From: JAMZMI01 sp964353015
GTDB taxonomy: Bacteria; Bacteroidota; Bacteroidia; Cytophagales; Cyclobacteriaceae
Assembly: GCA_964353015.1 (NCBI GenBank)
Contig: CAYGUA010000019.1
Span: 42,487 to 106,486, forward strand
Direction of reading: 5' to 3'
Length of the DNA: 64,000 nucleotides
The translations under genes and the position numbers were made by a program. Below the pieces are notes generated by a model. It was not told where the DNA came from. It saw only the letters and a program-made list of their open reading frames with translations, and did not search any database. Shown here piece after piece: positions 28,245 through 36,501 of this stretch (positions within the stretch are counted from its first letter, which is position 1; each line of letters starts with the position of its first letter).

Positions 28245-29054
28245 GTGGCTGCCGTAATTGCCGGATTGCTTTTCCTTACTGTTGCGATCACAATCGTCAT
28301 TAACTTTTTCAGTGTATTTCTGGATATCTTCAATTTTTTCTTTGGTGATAAAAGAAACACATCGTGGCTCCTCAAGCCTCTTAAGAAAGAATACCACATC
28401 TTCATTGCTAACAACTTCACATTTTATAAAAGACTGAATTACAGTCAAAAAAGGACATTTGAGCGACGCTTGCAAAAATTTATTGATAAGAAAAACTTCA
28501 TTGCCAAGGGGGATTTAAGAGCAATTACCCATGAAATGGAAGCTTTAATCGGCGCAAGTGCAATTCAAATAACCTTTGGGTTACCAAGCATTTATTTGGA
28601 TCATTTTCGAGACATTTATTTGTATCCGGATACCTATCAATCCCAAATCACAGGAAGATATCACAAAGGCGAGGTAAACACTTCTGGCATAATAGTATTG
28701 TCCTGGAACAACTTCCTATCGGGCTATTTGGATCCGGATGATGGCAGAAATCTCGGGCTGCATGAGATGGCTCACGCATTGAAAATTGAGGATTACACCA
28801 GAAACTCCGAATTCAACTTTTTGGACCAGTCGTTATTGTTAGAGTTTGTCAAGCTTACAAGACTAGAGGCCATTGCAATCATGGATGGTAGGGATTCGTT
28901 TTTCAGGGAATATGCTGCTACCAATGATCATGAGTTTTTTGCTGTGGTAGTTGAGAATTTCTTTGAGCGGCCAGAATTATTTAAAAGAAATCATTTGAGG
29001 CTTTATCAACTCACAACTCAATTATTAAATCAAGATCCTTTGAAATATATTTAG
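28245..29054 (+). CDS. Zinc peptidase of the MtfA family (M90)
   Basis: A 269-residue protein with one N-terminal membrane helix (VIAGLLFLTVAITIVINFF) and an MtfA-like metallopeptidase domain. The zinc site is visible: H173-E174-M-A-H177 (GLHEMAHALKIED) with E230 in NDHEFFAV as the likely third ligand. In E. coli MtfA is a cytosolic regulator of glucose uptake that binds Mlc; here the membrane anchor sets it apart, and the Mlc role should not be transferred. It starts at GTG 28245, 1 bp after the rluD stop, so it is probably translated from the rluD mRNA. The active site seems complete; natural substrates are unknown. Confidence 0.88.
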   Translation: MAAVIAGLLFLTVAITIVINFFSVFLDIFNFFFGDKRNTSWLLKPLKKEYHIFIANNFTFYKRLNYSQKRTFERRLQKFIDKKNFIAKGDLRAITHEMEALIGASAIQITFGLPSIYLDHFRDIYLYPDTYQSQITGRYHKGEVNTSGIIVLSWNNFLSGYLDPDDGRNLGLHEMAHALKIEDYTRNSEFNFLDQSLLLEFVKLTRLEAIAIMDGRDSFFREYAATNDHEFFAVVVENFFERPELFKRNHLRLYQLTTQLLNQDPLKYI

Positions 29055-29072
29055 CCGATTCCACCTTATAAA

Positions 29073-29123
29073 TTTATACACGTTTTCGAAACGTGTATAA
29101 AAAATCGGATATTCTATACATAT
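29073..29123. repeat. 51-bp element, copy 1, with perfect 13-bp inverted repeat
   Basis: TTTATACACGTTT (29073-29085) and its exact reverse complement (29089-29101) enclose a 3-nt TCG loop. The following A-tract and TATACATAT box (to 29123) complete a 51-bp unit; 43 of 51 bases recur at 30319-30369. The pair brackets the XRE-type regulator gene. No T-tract follows the stem on the plus strand, so it looks more like a protein-binding site than a terminator. Operator function is inferred. Confidence 0.7.
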
Positions 29124-29308
29124 ACTGAGGTGATCGTCAATGTTCTCATCGAGCATATTGAGTTGAAAATGCTTTTTTCCACTCTCATAAATCGCCGTTT
29201 TTGGTAAGAAAATCACTGTTTTTAAAATGTCGGGTAAATGTCGTGTGGATGCATCTTTAGAAATTTGTGCATGATCTTTGGCTATACTAGCCTTGTCGAA
29301 AAAAAAAT

Positions 29309-30091
29309 ATGGATGTATTTAAACAACCCAACCTTGGAAGGATCATTCAGTCCTTAAGACAGGAAAAGAAGCTGACTCAAGAGGAGTTAGTAGAAAAATG
29401 TAATGTGAATGTACGCACACTTCAGCGCATTGAAGCAGGAGAAGTAACACCACGTGAATACACAATTAAGGCTATTTTAAGCGCTCTAGAGTATGAAATG
29501 GATAGCGTTGAGTCCACTTATAGGCGCAAGGAATCGATTAAACGCCTGCATTTGGCATGGATTGCTGGTGTGGTCTATTTTATGATGGGGATTGCAGAAG
29601 TAGCAGCAGATTTCAGTCGTTTCGAACCGGATTTACCTATTTACTTTTCGTTTTTATACACAGTAGTGAAGATCTTGGTGGCTGTTTCCTATTCCCTCTT
29701 TATGCTCGGGTTTTTATCCATTGGCAAAACAGAAAAAAATTCTATCCTTCAAATTGCGTCCTATCTTATGGCAGGTTCAATGATTATCATTTGCACATAT
29801 GACTGCATCTCTATTTTTACATCTTTTACCTTTGAAGAATTCATGGGCATCAAAGGAGTTGAGGCTGTGGCTTTTGGTAGCATAGATGTGCTTTTTGGGA
29901 TAGCTTTATTCAAGTTGGGCGCAAAAATGGGTTTGCCAGCCAAGATTGCGGCAGTTCTCGAAATAGCAGCTGGGGTTTGTTTTGTTACTTTTTTTCTGGC
30001 ACTACCGGGTCTTTTTTTCCTTTTACTAGCTACCATTTTGGAGATTGTAATTCTTTATAAATATTACGACCTTTTAATAGCCGAGAAGTAG
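29309..30091 (+). CDS. Membrane-anchored XRE-family HTH regulator
   Basis: A 260-residue protein joining an N-terminal Cro/CI-type helix-turn-helix (residues 9-65; LRQEKKLTQEELVEKCNVNV then RTLQRIEAGEVTP) to a membrane domain with about six hydrophobic helices (from about residue 83; VVYFMMGIAEVAADF, ILVAVSYSLFMLGFLSIG, FFLALPGLFFLLLATILEIV). The HTH would be on the cytoplasmic side at the membrane. In such proteins the membrane part may sense a lipid- or envelope-related signal, but nothing here names it. The gene stands alone between two copies of a 51-bp element with inverted-repeat character, a plausible operator for autoregulation. The upstream gap of 254 bp holds copy 1; a stable hairpin follows the gene. 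Confidence 0.85.
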   Translation: MDVFKQPNLGRIIQSLRQEKKLTQEELVEKCNVNVRTLQRIEAGEVTPREYTIKAILSALEYEMDSVESTYRRKESIKRLHLAWIAGVVYFMMGIAEVAADFSRFEPDLPIYFSFLYTVVKILVAVSYSLFMLGFLSIGKTEKNSILQIASYLMAGSMIIICTYDCISIFTSFTFEEFMGIKGVEAVAFGSIDVLFGIALFKLGAKMGLPAKIAAVLEIAAGVCFVTFFLALPGLFFLLLATILEIVILYKYYDLLIAEK

Positions 30092-30107
30092 TTTGTCCTC
30101 TGTTCTT

Positions 30108-30131
30108 TTGGTCGGTGTTTTCACCGACCAA
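30108..30131 (+). terminator. Hairpin after the XRE regulator gene
   Basis: TTGGTCGGTG (30108-30117) and CACCGACCAA (30122-30131) form a perfect 10-bp stem with a TTTT loop, 16 bp after the stop of the regulator gene. No long T-tract follows (TAATTCACCC), so it may act as a weak terminator or an RNA 3'-end stabiliser. Confidence 0.5.
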
Positions 30132-30165
30132 TAATTCACCCTTACTCATGCCCAGTATAATTTAA

Positions 30166-30315
30166 GCGGCCAGAAGGTCGGATCATATTTTAGGTTACAA
30201 CCTAGAGGAAGACGGTCTATATGAGTCTAATGATTGGGATATACTGGCTCTGATGATCGCCTGTATCCTTTTTGTTTGCGACAGAACTAACCAACAGTAT
30301 CATGAAGAAGAGTAA
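30166..30315 (+). other. Open frame without start codon, possible gene remnant
   Basis: This 351-bp gap (30092-30442) has no complete gene. Within it a frame of 49 codons is open to TAA 30313-30315 and would read, in part, GYNLEEDGLYESNDWDIL, then LALMIACILFVCDR. The composition looks protein-like with a short hydrophobic helix, but there is no ATG, GTG or TTG in a useful place and a TAA precedes it. It may be the 3' remnant of a lost small membrane protein gene, or chance. The rest of the gap holds the hairpin at 30108 and copy 2 of the 51-bp element. Confidence 0.25.
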
Positions 30316-30318
30316 GCA

Positions 30319-30369
30319 TCTATACATGTATTTGAAACGTGTATAAAAAAAGCGATATTTTATACATAT
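30319..30369. repeat. 51-bp element, copy 2
   Basis: Matches copy 1 (29073-29123) at 43 of 51 positions without gaps; the right half AAACGTGTATAAAAAA is identical over 16 bp. The left arm is degraded (TCTATACATGTAT), so the inverted repeat is imperfect here. It ends 73 bp before the ATG of the secreted-protein gene at 30443, a position compatible with promoter control of that gene. Confidence 0.65.
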
Positions 30370-30442
30370 CGACTCGAATGGGTTTGGCCGGCTTTTCCCC
30401 AACAGTATTGATATAAAACCCCAAATCCGCTATCTTAGAAAG

Positions 30443-31288
30443 ATGAAATTTTCCCTTACCCTTTTATTTGCATTTTCGGTTTTGGTGGTGGGAGCGCAGA
30501 TCACCCTCGTACCGTACGACGAGCTAGGCAAGAGCGGCACCAAAAGCATTCTGTTTGAATATGTCGATGAAGAAACGGGAGAAAAGGTCAAAAAGGAGTT
30601 CGATATTCAGGAGAATAATCCTTTTAACAAATTGGGTTATACACAAAAAGGAGAAGGGAGATACGGGAACAGAATTTATGAATTAAACAATTCAGATATA
30701 GGTAGAATAAAATCTGATTTCAAATTAAACAAAGATTTTCCCATTGATGAAAATGCCTATTTGACAAGCCTTCATATTGCGAAAATTTCAGACATCTACG
30801 CGACCGTAACCTACATTTCTGTCATTAAAAATCAGGGGGACATTGTAGAGGAAGCACGGTCAAGTTCATTTTTAGTGTTGGACGAGAAAGGAACAAGGGT
30901 ATTCGGGCTGGACAATTTGCCTCATGATGTTTTCAGTTTGGTTGTTTCAGAGAATGGCAAATATGTTGCCTTTGCTTCTGGGGAGCATTTGGAGCATTCA
31001 ACTTTCAGCAGTGGGCCAATGATCTACATTTACGAGACTGAGGGTGGTTCATTACATTTTCAGGAGAACACTGAAATACGTGGCATTGGCAGTCTTCATC
31101 AAACTATAACAATTGCAACATATTGCGGATCCTTTGGGTTGAGATCCATTTTTCTTGATCAGAATACGGGTTTTATTTACGAGATGCAAAGAGAGGGCGC
31201 TGGCAATTTGTTTATGAGGGGGTACGGTCATTTTATCTACAAAGACACTTTGGAAATGACGTTTGACGATTTTAATAGAATCAGATGA
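30443..31288 (+). CDS. Exported protein of unknown function
   Basis: A 281-residue protein with a clear signal peptide (MKFSLTLLFAFSVLVVGAQ, cut after about residue 18). No family is recognised. The mature part alternates short beta strands with SENGKYVAFASGE and STFSSGPMIYIYETEGGS, wording that fits a small beta-propeller or TolB-like fold, but the repeats are not regular enough to be sure. There is no lipobox and no T9SS sorting domain, so a periplasmic or outer-membrane-associated location is inferred. It follows copy 2 of the 51-bp element and converges on the GH3 gene with 31 bp between stops. Confidence 0.75.
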   Translation: MKFSLTLLFAFSVLVVGAQITLVPYDELGKSGTKSILFEYVDEETGEKVKKEFDIQENNPFNKLGYTQKGEGRYGNRIYELNNSDIGRIKSDFKLNKDFPIDENAYLTSLHIAKISDIYATVTYISVIKNQGDIVEEARSSSFLVLDEKGTRVFGLDNLPHDVFSLVVSENGKYVAFASGEHLEHSTFSSGPMIYIYETEGGSLHFQENTEIRGIGSLHQTITIATYCGSFGLRSIFLDQNTGFIYEMQREGAGNLFMRGYGHFIYKDTLEMTFDDFNRIR

Positions 31289-31319
31289 CACTCTTAGGAA
31301 TCGGTACTTCAAACCCGAA

Positions 31320-32843
31320 TCACACCACCTCCAACATCCCCAATAAATCCTCCAGGTATTCCCGGTGATTGGCTAGTCGTGGCACTTTGTTTTGGCCACC
31401 AAGCTTGCCTCGCTTTTTCATCCAATTGTAAAAAGTGCCTCGTGCTACTATGTGTATCAGTGGGGCTTCCAGTGCAATGTCTTTGTACCTTTTGGCATCA
31501 TAGTCCGAGTTGATTTCACGGAGACGCTCATCGAGCAAAGTTCGAAATCGTTCCGGATCGTCAGGATCTTTAGTAAACTCAATCACCCACTCATGACTGC
31601 CTTTTTTTCCTGCTTCTATGTAGCGTGGTGCAGCTGTAAAGTTGGTGACTTCTGCATAGGTTTTGTGACAGGCATACGCCACCGCTTCCACCGCATTTTC
31701 GATCATCAGCTCTTCACCAAATGCGTTAATAAAATGCTTCGTTCTACCAGAAATGCGGATTTTGTAAGGATCAATCGAGGTGAAGCGAATGGTATCACCA
31801 ATTTTATATCGCCACAATCCAGCATTGGTGGTGATCACCATGGCGTAGGTTTTATTGACTTCCACCTGATCCAAAGTCAACGTGATGGGATCGTCACTGT
31901 CCCACTCATCCATCGGTATAAATTCATAATAAATACCATAATCCAGCATGAGCAACATGTCGTGCGAATCAGTTCTGTCCTGAATGCCAAAAAATCCCTC
32001 GCTCGCATTGTACGTCTCCATATAATGCATTTGTTTGGAAGGAATCATGTTTTTGAATAGCTCCCGATATGGCGTGAAAGAAACCGCGCCATGTATAAAC
32101 GCCTCAAGGTTGGGCCAAACGTCAAGGATGGTTTTTGCACCTTTAATCTCAATGATTCGCTGAATCAGCACAATAGTCCAGGTTGGAACCCCGGAAATAC
32201 TCGTCACATCTTCGTTGGCTGTGTACTGAGCCATTTTTTCAATCTTTTCTTCCCACTCATCCATGAGGGCAATTTCCATGGTGGGAGTGCGAACGAGCTG
32301 CGCCCAGAGCGGCAGGTTTTTTAGCAGTACCGCAGATACATCGCCATAATAGGATTTGGAGTTGCGGTCAAATTGATTGACTTGCTGACTGCCTCCGATA
32401 ACCAGATTTTTGCCTGTAAATAAGCGTGTTTCCGGATAGTTGTTGACATAGATCGAAAGCAGGTCTTTTCCTCCTTTGTAATGACAATCTTCTAGTGCTT
32501 CCGGGGAAACCGGAATGAACTTACTTCTAGAATTTGTGGTGCCACTTGACTTGGCAAACCAGCGAATTTCTGAAGGCCAAATTACATTTTGTTCACCGTG
32601 CATCAGGCGGTCGATATATGGGAAAATATCTTCGTAAGTGACTACTGGCACTTTCCTTTTGAATTCGTCGGCATTGGTGATGGATGAATAGCCATATTTC
32701 ATCCCATAGACAGTATTTGCCCCTTTTTTGATTAAGGAATCCAACAATTCGCGCTGCACCTCGTGCGGGTATTTCATGAACAGCTCGATATCATGTATCC
32801 GCTTTTTCATTACCCAGGTTAATATCGAATTAAGAAATTCCAT
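31320..32843 (-). CDS. GH3-family acyl-adenylate-forming enzyme
   Basis: A 507-residue member of the GH3 (auxin-responsive promoter) family, the ANL-like adenylating enzymes that in plants conjugate amino acids to hormones. The ATP/AMP-binding motif SSGTTNSRSKFIPVS lies at residues 99-113, the second motif TYNASEGFFGIQD at about 290 and YKIGDTIRF near 370. Full length for the bacterial group. Bacterial GH3 proteins have no agreed substrate. It follows lptB by 18 bp and is probably cotranscribed with it and recJ; the same GH3-lptB pairing is known in Bacteroidota, which may hint at a lipid or LPS link. No plant-type auxin role is implied. Confidence 0.9.
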   Translation of the reverse strand: MEFLNSILTWVMKKRIHDIELFMKYPHEVQRELLDSLIKKGANTVYGMKYGYSSITNADEFKRKVPVVTYEDIFPYIDRLMHGEQNVIWPSEIRWFAKSSGTTNSRSKFIPVSPEALEDCHYKGGKDLLSIYVNNYPETRLFTGKNLVIGGSQQVNQFDRNSKSYYGDVSAVLLKNLPLWAQLVRTPTMEIALMDEWEEKIEKMAQYTANEDVTSISGVPTWTIVLIQRIIEIKGAKTILDVWPNLEAFIHGAVSFTPYRELFKNMIPSKQMHYMETYNASEGFFGIQDRTDSHDMLLMLDYGIYYEFIPMDEWDSDDPITLTLDQVEVNKTYAMVITTNAGLWRYKIGDTIRFTSIDPYKIRISGRTKHFINAFGEELMIENAVEAVAYACHKTYAEVTNFTAAPRYIEAGKKGSHEWVIEFTKDPDDPERFRTLLDERLREINSDYDAKRYKDIALEAPLIHIVARGTFYNWMKKRGKLGGQNKVPRLANHREYLEDLLGMLEVV

Positions 32844-32861
32844 CAGATTTTTGGGGTCAAA

Positions 32862-33593
32862 TCAAATTTTACGTTTCAACTCAAAGTGTTTACCGAGGTA
32901 AACCCTGCGCACTTGTTCGTCTGCAGCCAGCTCCTCTGCTGTTCCAGCTTTGAGCAGTTTTCCTTCAAACATCAGATAAGCACGATCAGTAATAGAGAGT
33001 GTCTCATTCACATTGTGATCTGTGATTAAGATACCAATATTTTTGTTTTTGAGCTTGGCTACTATGGTTTGAATCTCTTCTACGGCAATGGGGTCAACGC
33101 CTGCAAAAGGTTCATCGAGTAACACAAATTTAGGATCTACGGCAAGTGCTCGGGCAATCTCTGTTCGTCTCCGCTCGCCACCGGAAAGTACCTGACCCAT
33201 GTTTTTTCTCACATGTGTCAAACTAAATTCCTCCAAAAGAGACTCCATTTTCTCTTTTTGTTCTGCTTTGCTCAATTTGGTCATCTCCAACACGGCCAGA
33301 ATATTATCTTCCACCGATAGCTTCCTGAAAACAGAAGCCTCTTGAGCCAGATAGCCGATACCTTTTTTTGCTCTTTGATACATCGGCAAATCGGTAATAT
33401 CTTCCTCATCAAGATAGATATGACCTTCATTTGGCTTGATCAGGCCTACGATCATATAAAATGAGGTCGTTTTCCCGGCACCATTAGGTCCTAGTAAACC
33501 GACAATTTCTCCCTGATTTACTGACACAGAAATTCCTTTAACGACAGTGCGTTTTTTGTATTTCTTAATTAAATGATCTGCTCTGAGCTCCAT
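32862..33593 (-). CDS. lptB: LPS export ABC transporter ATP-binding protein LptB
   Basis: The ATPase of the LptBFG complex that extracts lipopolysaccharide from the inner membrane. Walker A GPNGAGKTT (about residues 35-43), the signature LSGGERRRTEIARAL (about 136-150), Walker B with catalytic Glu LLDEPFAGVDPIA (about 158-170) and the H-switch LITDHNV (about 195) are all present. The 243 residues and the ERRR signature variant are typical of LptB rather than of amino-acid importers. lptC, lptF and lptG are not in the window. It lies between recJ (76 bp upstream) and the GH3 gene (18 bp downstream). Confidence 0.95.
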   Translation of the reverse strand: MELRADHLIKKYKKRTVVKGISVSVNQGEIVGLLGPNGAGKTTSFYMIVGLIKPNEGHIYLDEEDITDLPMYQRAKKGIGYLAQEASVFRKLSVEDNILAVLEMTKLSKAEQKEKMESLLEEFSLTHVRKNMGQVLSGGERRRTEIARALAVDPKFVLLDEPFAGVDPIAVEEIQTIVAKLKNKNIGILITDHNVNETLSITDRAYLMFEGKLLKAGTAEELAADEQVRRVYLGKHFELKRKI

Positions 33594-33669
33594 GAATTTT
33601 TAGTGCTTTGTTCTGACATTCTTTTTCCGGATATCGGTGAGAATCGATCAGTTTCAGTCCTGCAATTTA

Positions 33670-35373
33670 TCAATCAAATTTTATATCCTTGATCATTAGC
33701 TGCAGGGTTTTGTTTCCCATATAGTTGTTTTCATCAATATGGTAAGCAATCCTGAAAGTATCTCCGGCTGCAATCCGCTCGCAATGATGGGCCATACCGA
33801 ATCCTATAGCACTAAACGCAATATTTTTGTTTTCCTGATACACACTCAATTTGAGATGTTGTTCTTTCAAGATTCTGGGCTGTCCATTGCTTCGCAATCC
33901 AGAAGTAGAAAACAAAGGTTGCAAATTCTGAGGACCAAATGGTGCCATTTGTTGCATGATAGAAAAAGACTTTTCGGTAATGAAATCAAGATTTACCTCC
34001 AGGTCTATGTCCAGTTTAGGAATTAAGAATTCTGGCTTGATCGTCGCTGCTACTACTTCTTCAAACCTTTTTTGGAAATCTGCGACGCGATCGATGTTCA
34101 TCGTCAGGCCAGCAGCGTGTGTGTGGCCACCATATTGCTCCAGCAAATCTTCGCAGGCTGAAATGGCTTCATAAATATCAAATCCAGCAACAGATCTGGC
34201 CGAACCTGTTGCTTTGTTTTTTGATTCAGTGAGAATAATGGTTGGCCGGTAATAACTCTCAATACATCTGGATGCCACAATCCCAATCACACCTTTGTGC
34301 CAGTCGTTTTTGAACAAGACCGTACTTTTAGCTGATTTCAGTTTTTCATCTGATTCGATCATTTCCAGAGCTTCTTCTGTGATGCTCTTATCGAAGTTTT
34401 TGCGTTCGCTGTTTTTGGCATTGAGATTTAGCGAAAATTCTTCGAGATCTGCTTCTGATTCGGCCAGAAGCAGATTCACAGATTCTCTGGCATGAGTGAG
34501 TCTTCCAGCAGCATTGATTCTCGGCCCAAGGTAAAACACCACATCTGAGATAGACAGATTTCCCTTTAACCCACTGATTTCAATGAGCGATTGCAGGCCT
34601 TTTGAAGGAGCTTGATTCAGTTTTTTTAAACCATAATAAGCCAGAATCCGATTTTCTCCTACAATTGGAACAATATCAGAGGCAATACTTACAGCCACCA
34701 AATCGAGATGCTCATACAATTGCTCTATGGGGATGGTATTTTGTAGACAAAATCCCTGCAATAATTTGAATCCCACACCACAACCAGAAAGCTCCTTAAA
34801 AGGATAGTTATCATCTTTTTGTTTTGGATCCAAAACAGCAAAAGCATCAGGAAGAATATCACCAGGTAAATGATGATCGCAGATGATCAGGTCAATATTA
34901 TAACTATTTGCCAAAGCGGCTTTATCTACTGCTTTGATACCACAATCCAGACTGATGATGAGATTGAAATTATTTTCTCTGGCGTATTCAATTCCTTGAG
35001 TAGAAATACCATAACCTTCCGTATATCTGTCGGGAATGTAATGTTCAATATGCTCAGTGAAGCTGCGAAGAAACCCATAAACCAAACTTACTGAAGTGGT
35101 GCCATCCACATCGTAATCCCCGTAGATCAGTATTTTTTCATTACCAAATATTGCTTCGCATAAGCGATTCACGGCTTTTTCCATGTCCTTCATCAGGAAT
35201 GGATCGTGCAAATCATTGAGCGAAGGACGGAAAAATAATTTGGCTTCATCAAAGCTATGAATGTTGCGCTGTGCCAGTAAGGTGGCCAGCTCCATACTGA
35301 TGTTTAAATCAGAGGATAATTCACTTGTTACTTTCTTATCCGGCTGCTCTTTCAGGACCCATCTTTTTTCCAT
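33670..35373 (-). CDS. recJ: Single-stranded-DNA-specific exonuclease RecJ
   Basis: A 5'-3' exonuclease acting in recombinational repair and mismatch repair. DHH-superfamily motifs are complete: motif I YGDYDVDGTTS (D86, D88, D90), motif III with D166-H167-H168 in CDHHLPGD, and the DHHA1 motif GGHTHAAGLT (about residue 420). An OB-like C-terminal domain follows. The 567 residues are the normal length. The gene starts at ATG 35373, 39 bp after a small ORF on the same strand, and 76 bp precede lptB. Confidence 0.97.
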   Translation of the reverse strand: MEKRWVLKEQPDKKVTSELSSDLNISMELATLLAQRNIHSFDEAKLFFRPSLNDLHDPFLMKDMEKAVNRLCEAIFGNEKILIYGDYDVDGTTSVSLVYGFLRSFTEHIEHYIPDRYTEGYGISTQGIEYARENNFNLIISLDCGIKAVDKAALANSYNIDLIICDHHLPGDILPDAFAVLDPKQKDDNYPFKELSGCGVGFKLLQGFCLQNTIPIEQLYEHLDLVAVSIASDIVPIVGENRILAYYGLKKLNQAPSKGLQSLIEISGLKGNLSISDVVFYLGPRINAAGRLTHARESVNLLLAESEADLEEFSLNLNAKNSERKNFDKSITEEALEMIESDEKLKSAKSTVLFKNDWHKGVIGIVASRCIESYYRPTIILTESKNKATGSARSVAGFDIYEAISACEDLLEQYGGHTHAAGLTMNIDRVADFQKRFEEVVAATIKPEFLIPKLDIDLEVNLDFITEKSFSIMQQMAPFGPQNLQPLFSTSGLRSNGQPRILKEQHLKLSVYQENKNIAFSAIGFGMAHHCERIAAGDTFRIAYHIDENNYMGNKTLQLMIKDIKFD

Positions 35374-35412
35374 GATGGGAAATTATAGAAAAGAAAGGAA
35401 ATACTATGGCAA

Positions 35413-35634
35413 CTAAATCACAAAGTCGAGATCCTTTTCTGTAACATAATGGTTTCGATACCAATATTGGTAGTTTTCATATGCTACACAATCATAATCA
35501 TTGTGATCTCCATGCGTGATGAAATGAGAGGGATTGAGCCAGGCAGAAAATAAATTTGATTGATCAGAGGATAGATCTGAGAGTCTCAGAATTTTAAGAC
35601 CATTATGAAAAATTGGAGAGGCTTGGCGGTGCAT
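35413..35634 (-). CDS. Small protein of unknown function upstream of recJ
   Basis: A 73-residue frame, MHRQASPIFHNGLKIL at the start and KDLDFVI at the end, rich in His, Asn, Tyr and Trp in its second half (NYQYWYRNHYV). Codon choice resembles the neighbouring genes, the frame faces no other gene, and it lies 39 bp upstream of recJ on the same strand, which together support it as real. No family is recognised. It could be a spurious ORF; conservation would decide. Confidence 0.5.
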   Translation of the reverse strand: MHRQASPIFHNGLKILRLSDLSSDQSNLFSAWLNPSHFITHGDHNDYDCVAYENYQYWYRNHYVTEKDLDFVI

Positions 35635-35783
35635 TGCATTATTATTTATCAGACAATTTTAACATGAATTTGGAGCTGAGGTGACAAGCCATGATTAAGT
35701 ATTTGTTATATCTTCTCGCAACAGACATAGCCAATATCCGGTGTTTTATTTAATTTGTCTTCTCAGTTGCAATAGAAGAGTAG

Positions 35784-36440
35784 ATGAGAGTATCTCTGAG
35801 TGAAATATGGAATTTTGCAGATATCATCAAAAATGATGAAAAGGGATGGTCATTTTCACTTCACGCTGGTGATGCGGCAGTCGTCGGTATCACAAGAGAG
35901 ACACTCCAGCTCCTCCGCGATGACAATGATTTCAATACAGAATTATTGCCTGAAATATTTACGTTTAGGGACATTCTTTGGCAGCCAGATATCTACAATG
36001 ATGCAAACATGAGCTTACCAAGTTTGCGGATTTTGCATGCTTACTGCATGGAGCAGGCTGATACATATGAAAACTCAAGTCTTGAATTGAATCAGATTTA
36101 TGCCAAATTATTGAAGTTTATCGGGTCAGAAGCTGAGCAAGCCATCAGCCAGCTGGAGATTGATGAAGCCAAGGTCAAATCTGTTTTAGGCAACCTTAGA
36201 AAAAAGACATTTCCCATTATCAAATTTTTTATAGGTCACCCTAGAAACCGTCTCGACTATTATCGTGATGCAGTGAACAGACTCAACTATGCAGTTAAAA
36301 TCATCATCACCCAGTTTAACGGGAAATACACCGATCTACAAGACCCTTATTGGGAAGTCCTTTTTGATAAAAAGCTGCTGACCACACAGGAAAAAGCAGA
36401 TCAAATCAAAAAGCCAACAGAAACTATAGAAAAAGGATAG
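35784..36440 (+). CDS. Conserved-looking protein of unknown function
   Basis: A 218-residue soluble protein, probably cytoplasmic: no signal peptide or membrane helix. The start MRVSLSEIWNFADIIK and the long helical middle (LELNQIYAKLLKFIGSEAEQ, then RLDYYRDAVNRLNYAV) suggest an alpha-helical fold with a possible coiled coil. A basic and polar C-terminal tail ends in PTETIEKG. I do not recognise a family. It begins a plus-strand run: the VTT protein follows after 61 bp and overlaps hemH, so co-expression is possible. The 149 bp before it hold no clear promoter match. Confidence 0.7.
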   Translation: MRVSLSEIWNFADIIKNDEKGWSFSLHAGDAAVVGITRETLQLLRDDNDFNTELLPEIFTFRDILWQPDIYNDANMSLPSLRILHAYCMEQADTYENSSLELNQIYAKLLKFIGSEAEQAISQLEIDEAKVKSVLGNLRKKTFPIIKFFIGHPRNRLDYYRDAVNRLNYAVKIIITQFNGKYTDLQDPYWEVLFDKKLLTTQEKADQIKKPTETIEKG

Positions 36441-36501
36441 TTTTGCCCTTGGCGATGAAAATAAATCTCAGTATTGCAGTAATTCCCGAATATTTTGCTT
36501 G

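Noticed and set aside
29073..29101. Intrinsic terminator of the M90 peptidase gene
   Set aside because: The stem is AT-rich, is followed by an A-tract rather than a T-tract on the plus strand, and recurs at 30319, which suits a binding element better.
29025..29216. Minus-strand ORFs at 29025-29216 and 30217-30402 sharing an FYTRF-like segment
   Set aside because: The similarity is fully explained by the 51-bp DNA repeat they both cover; outside it the proteins are unrelated.
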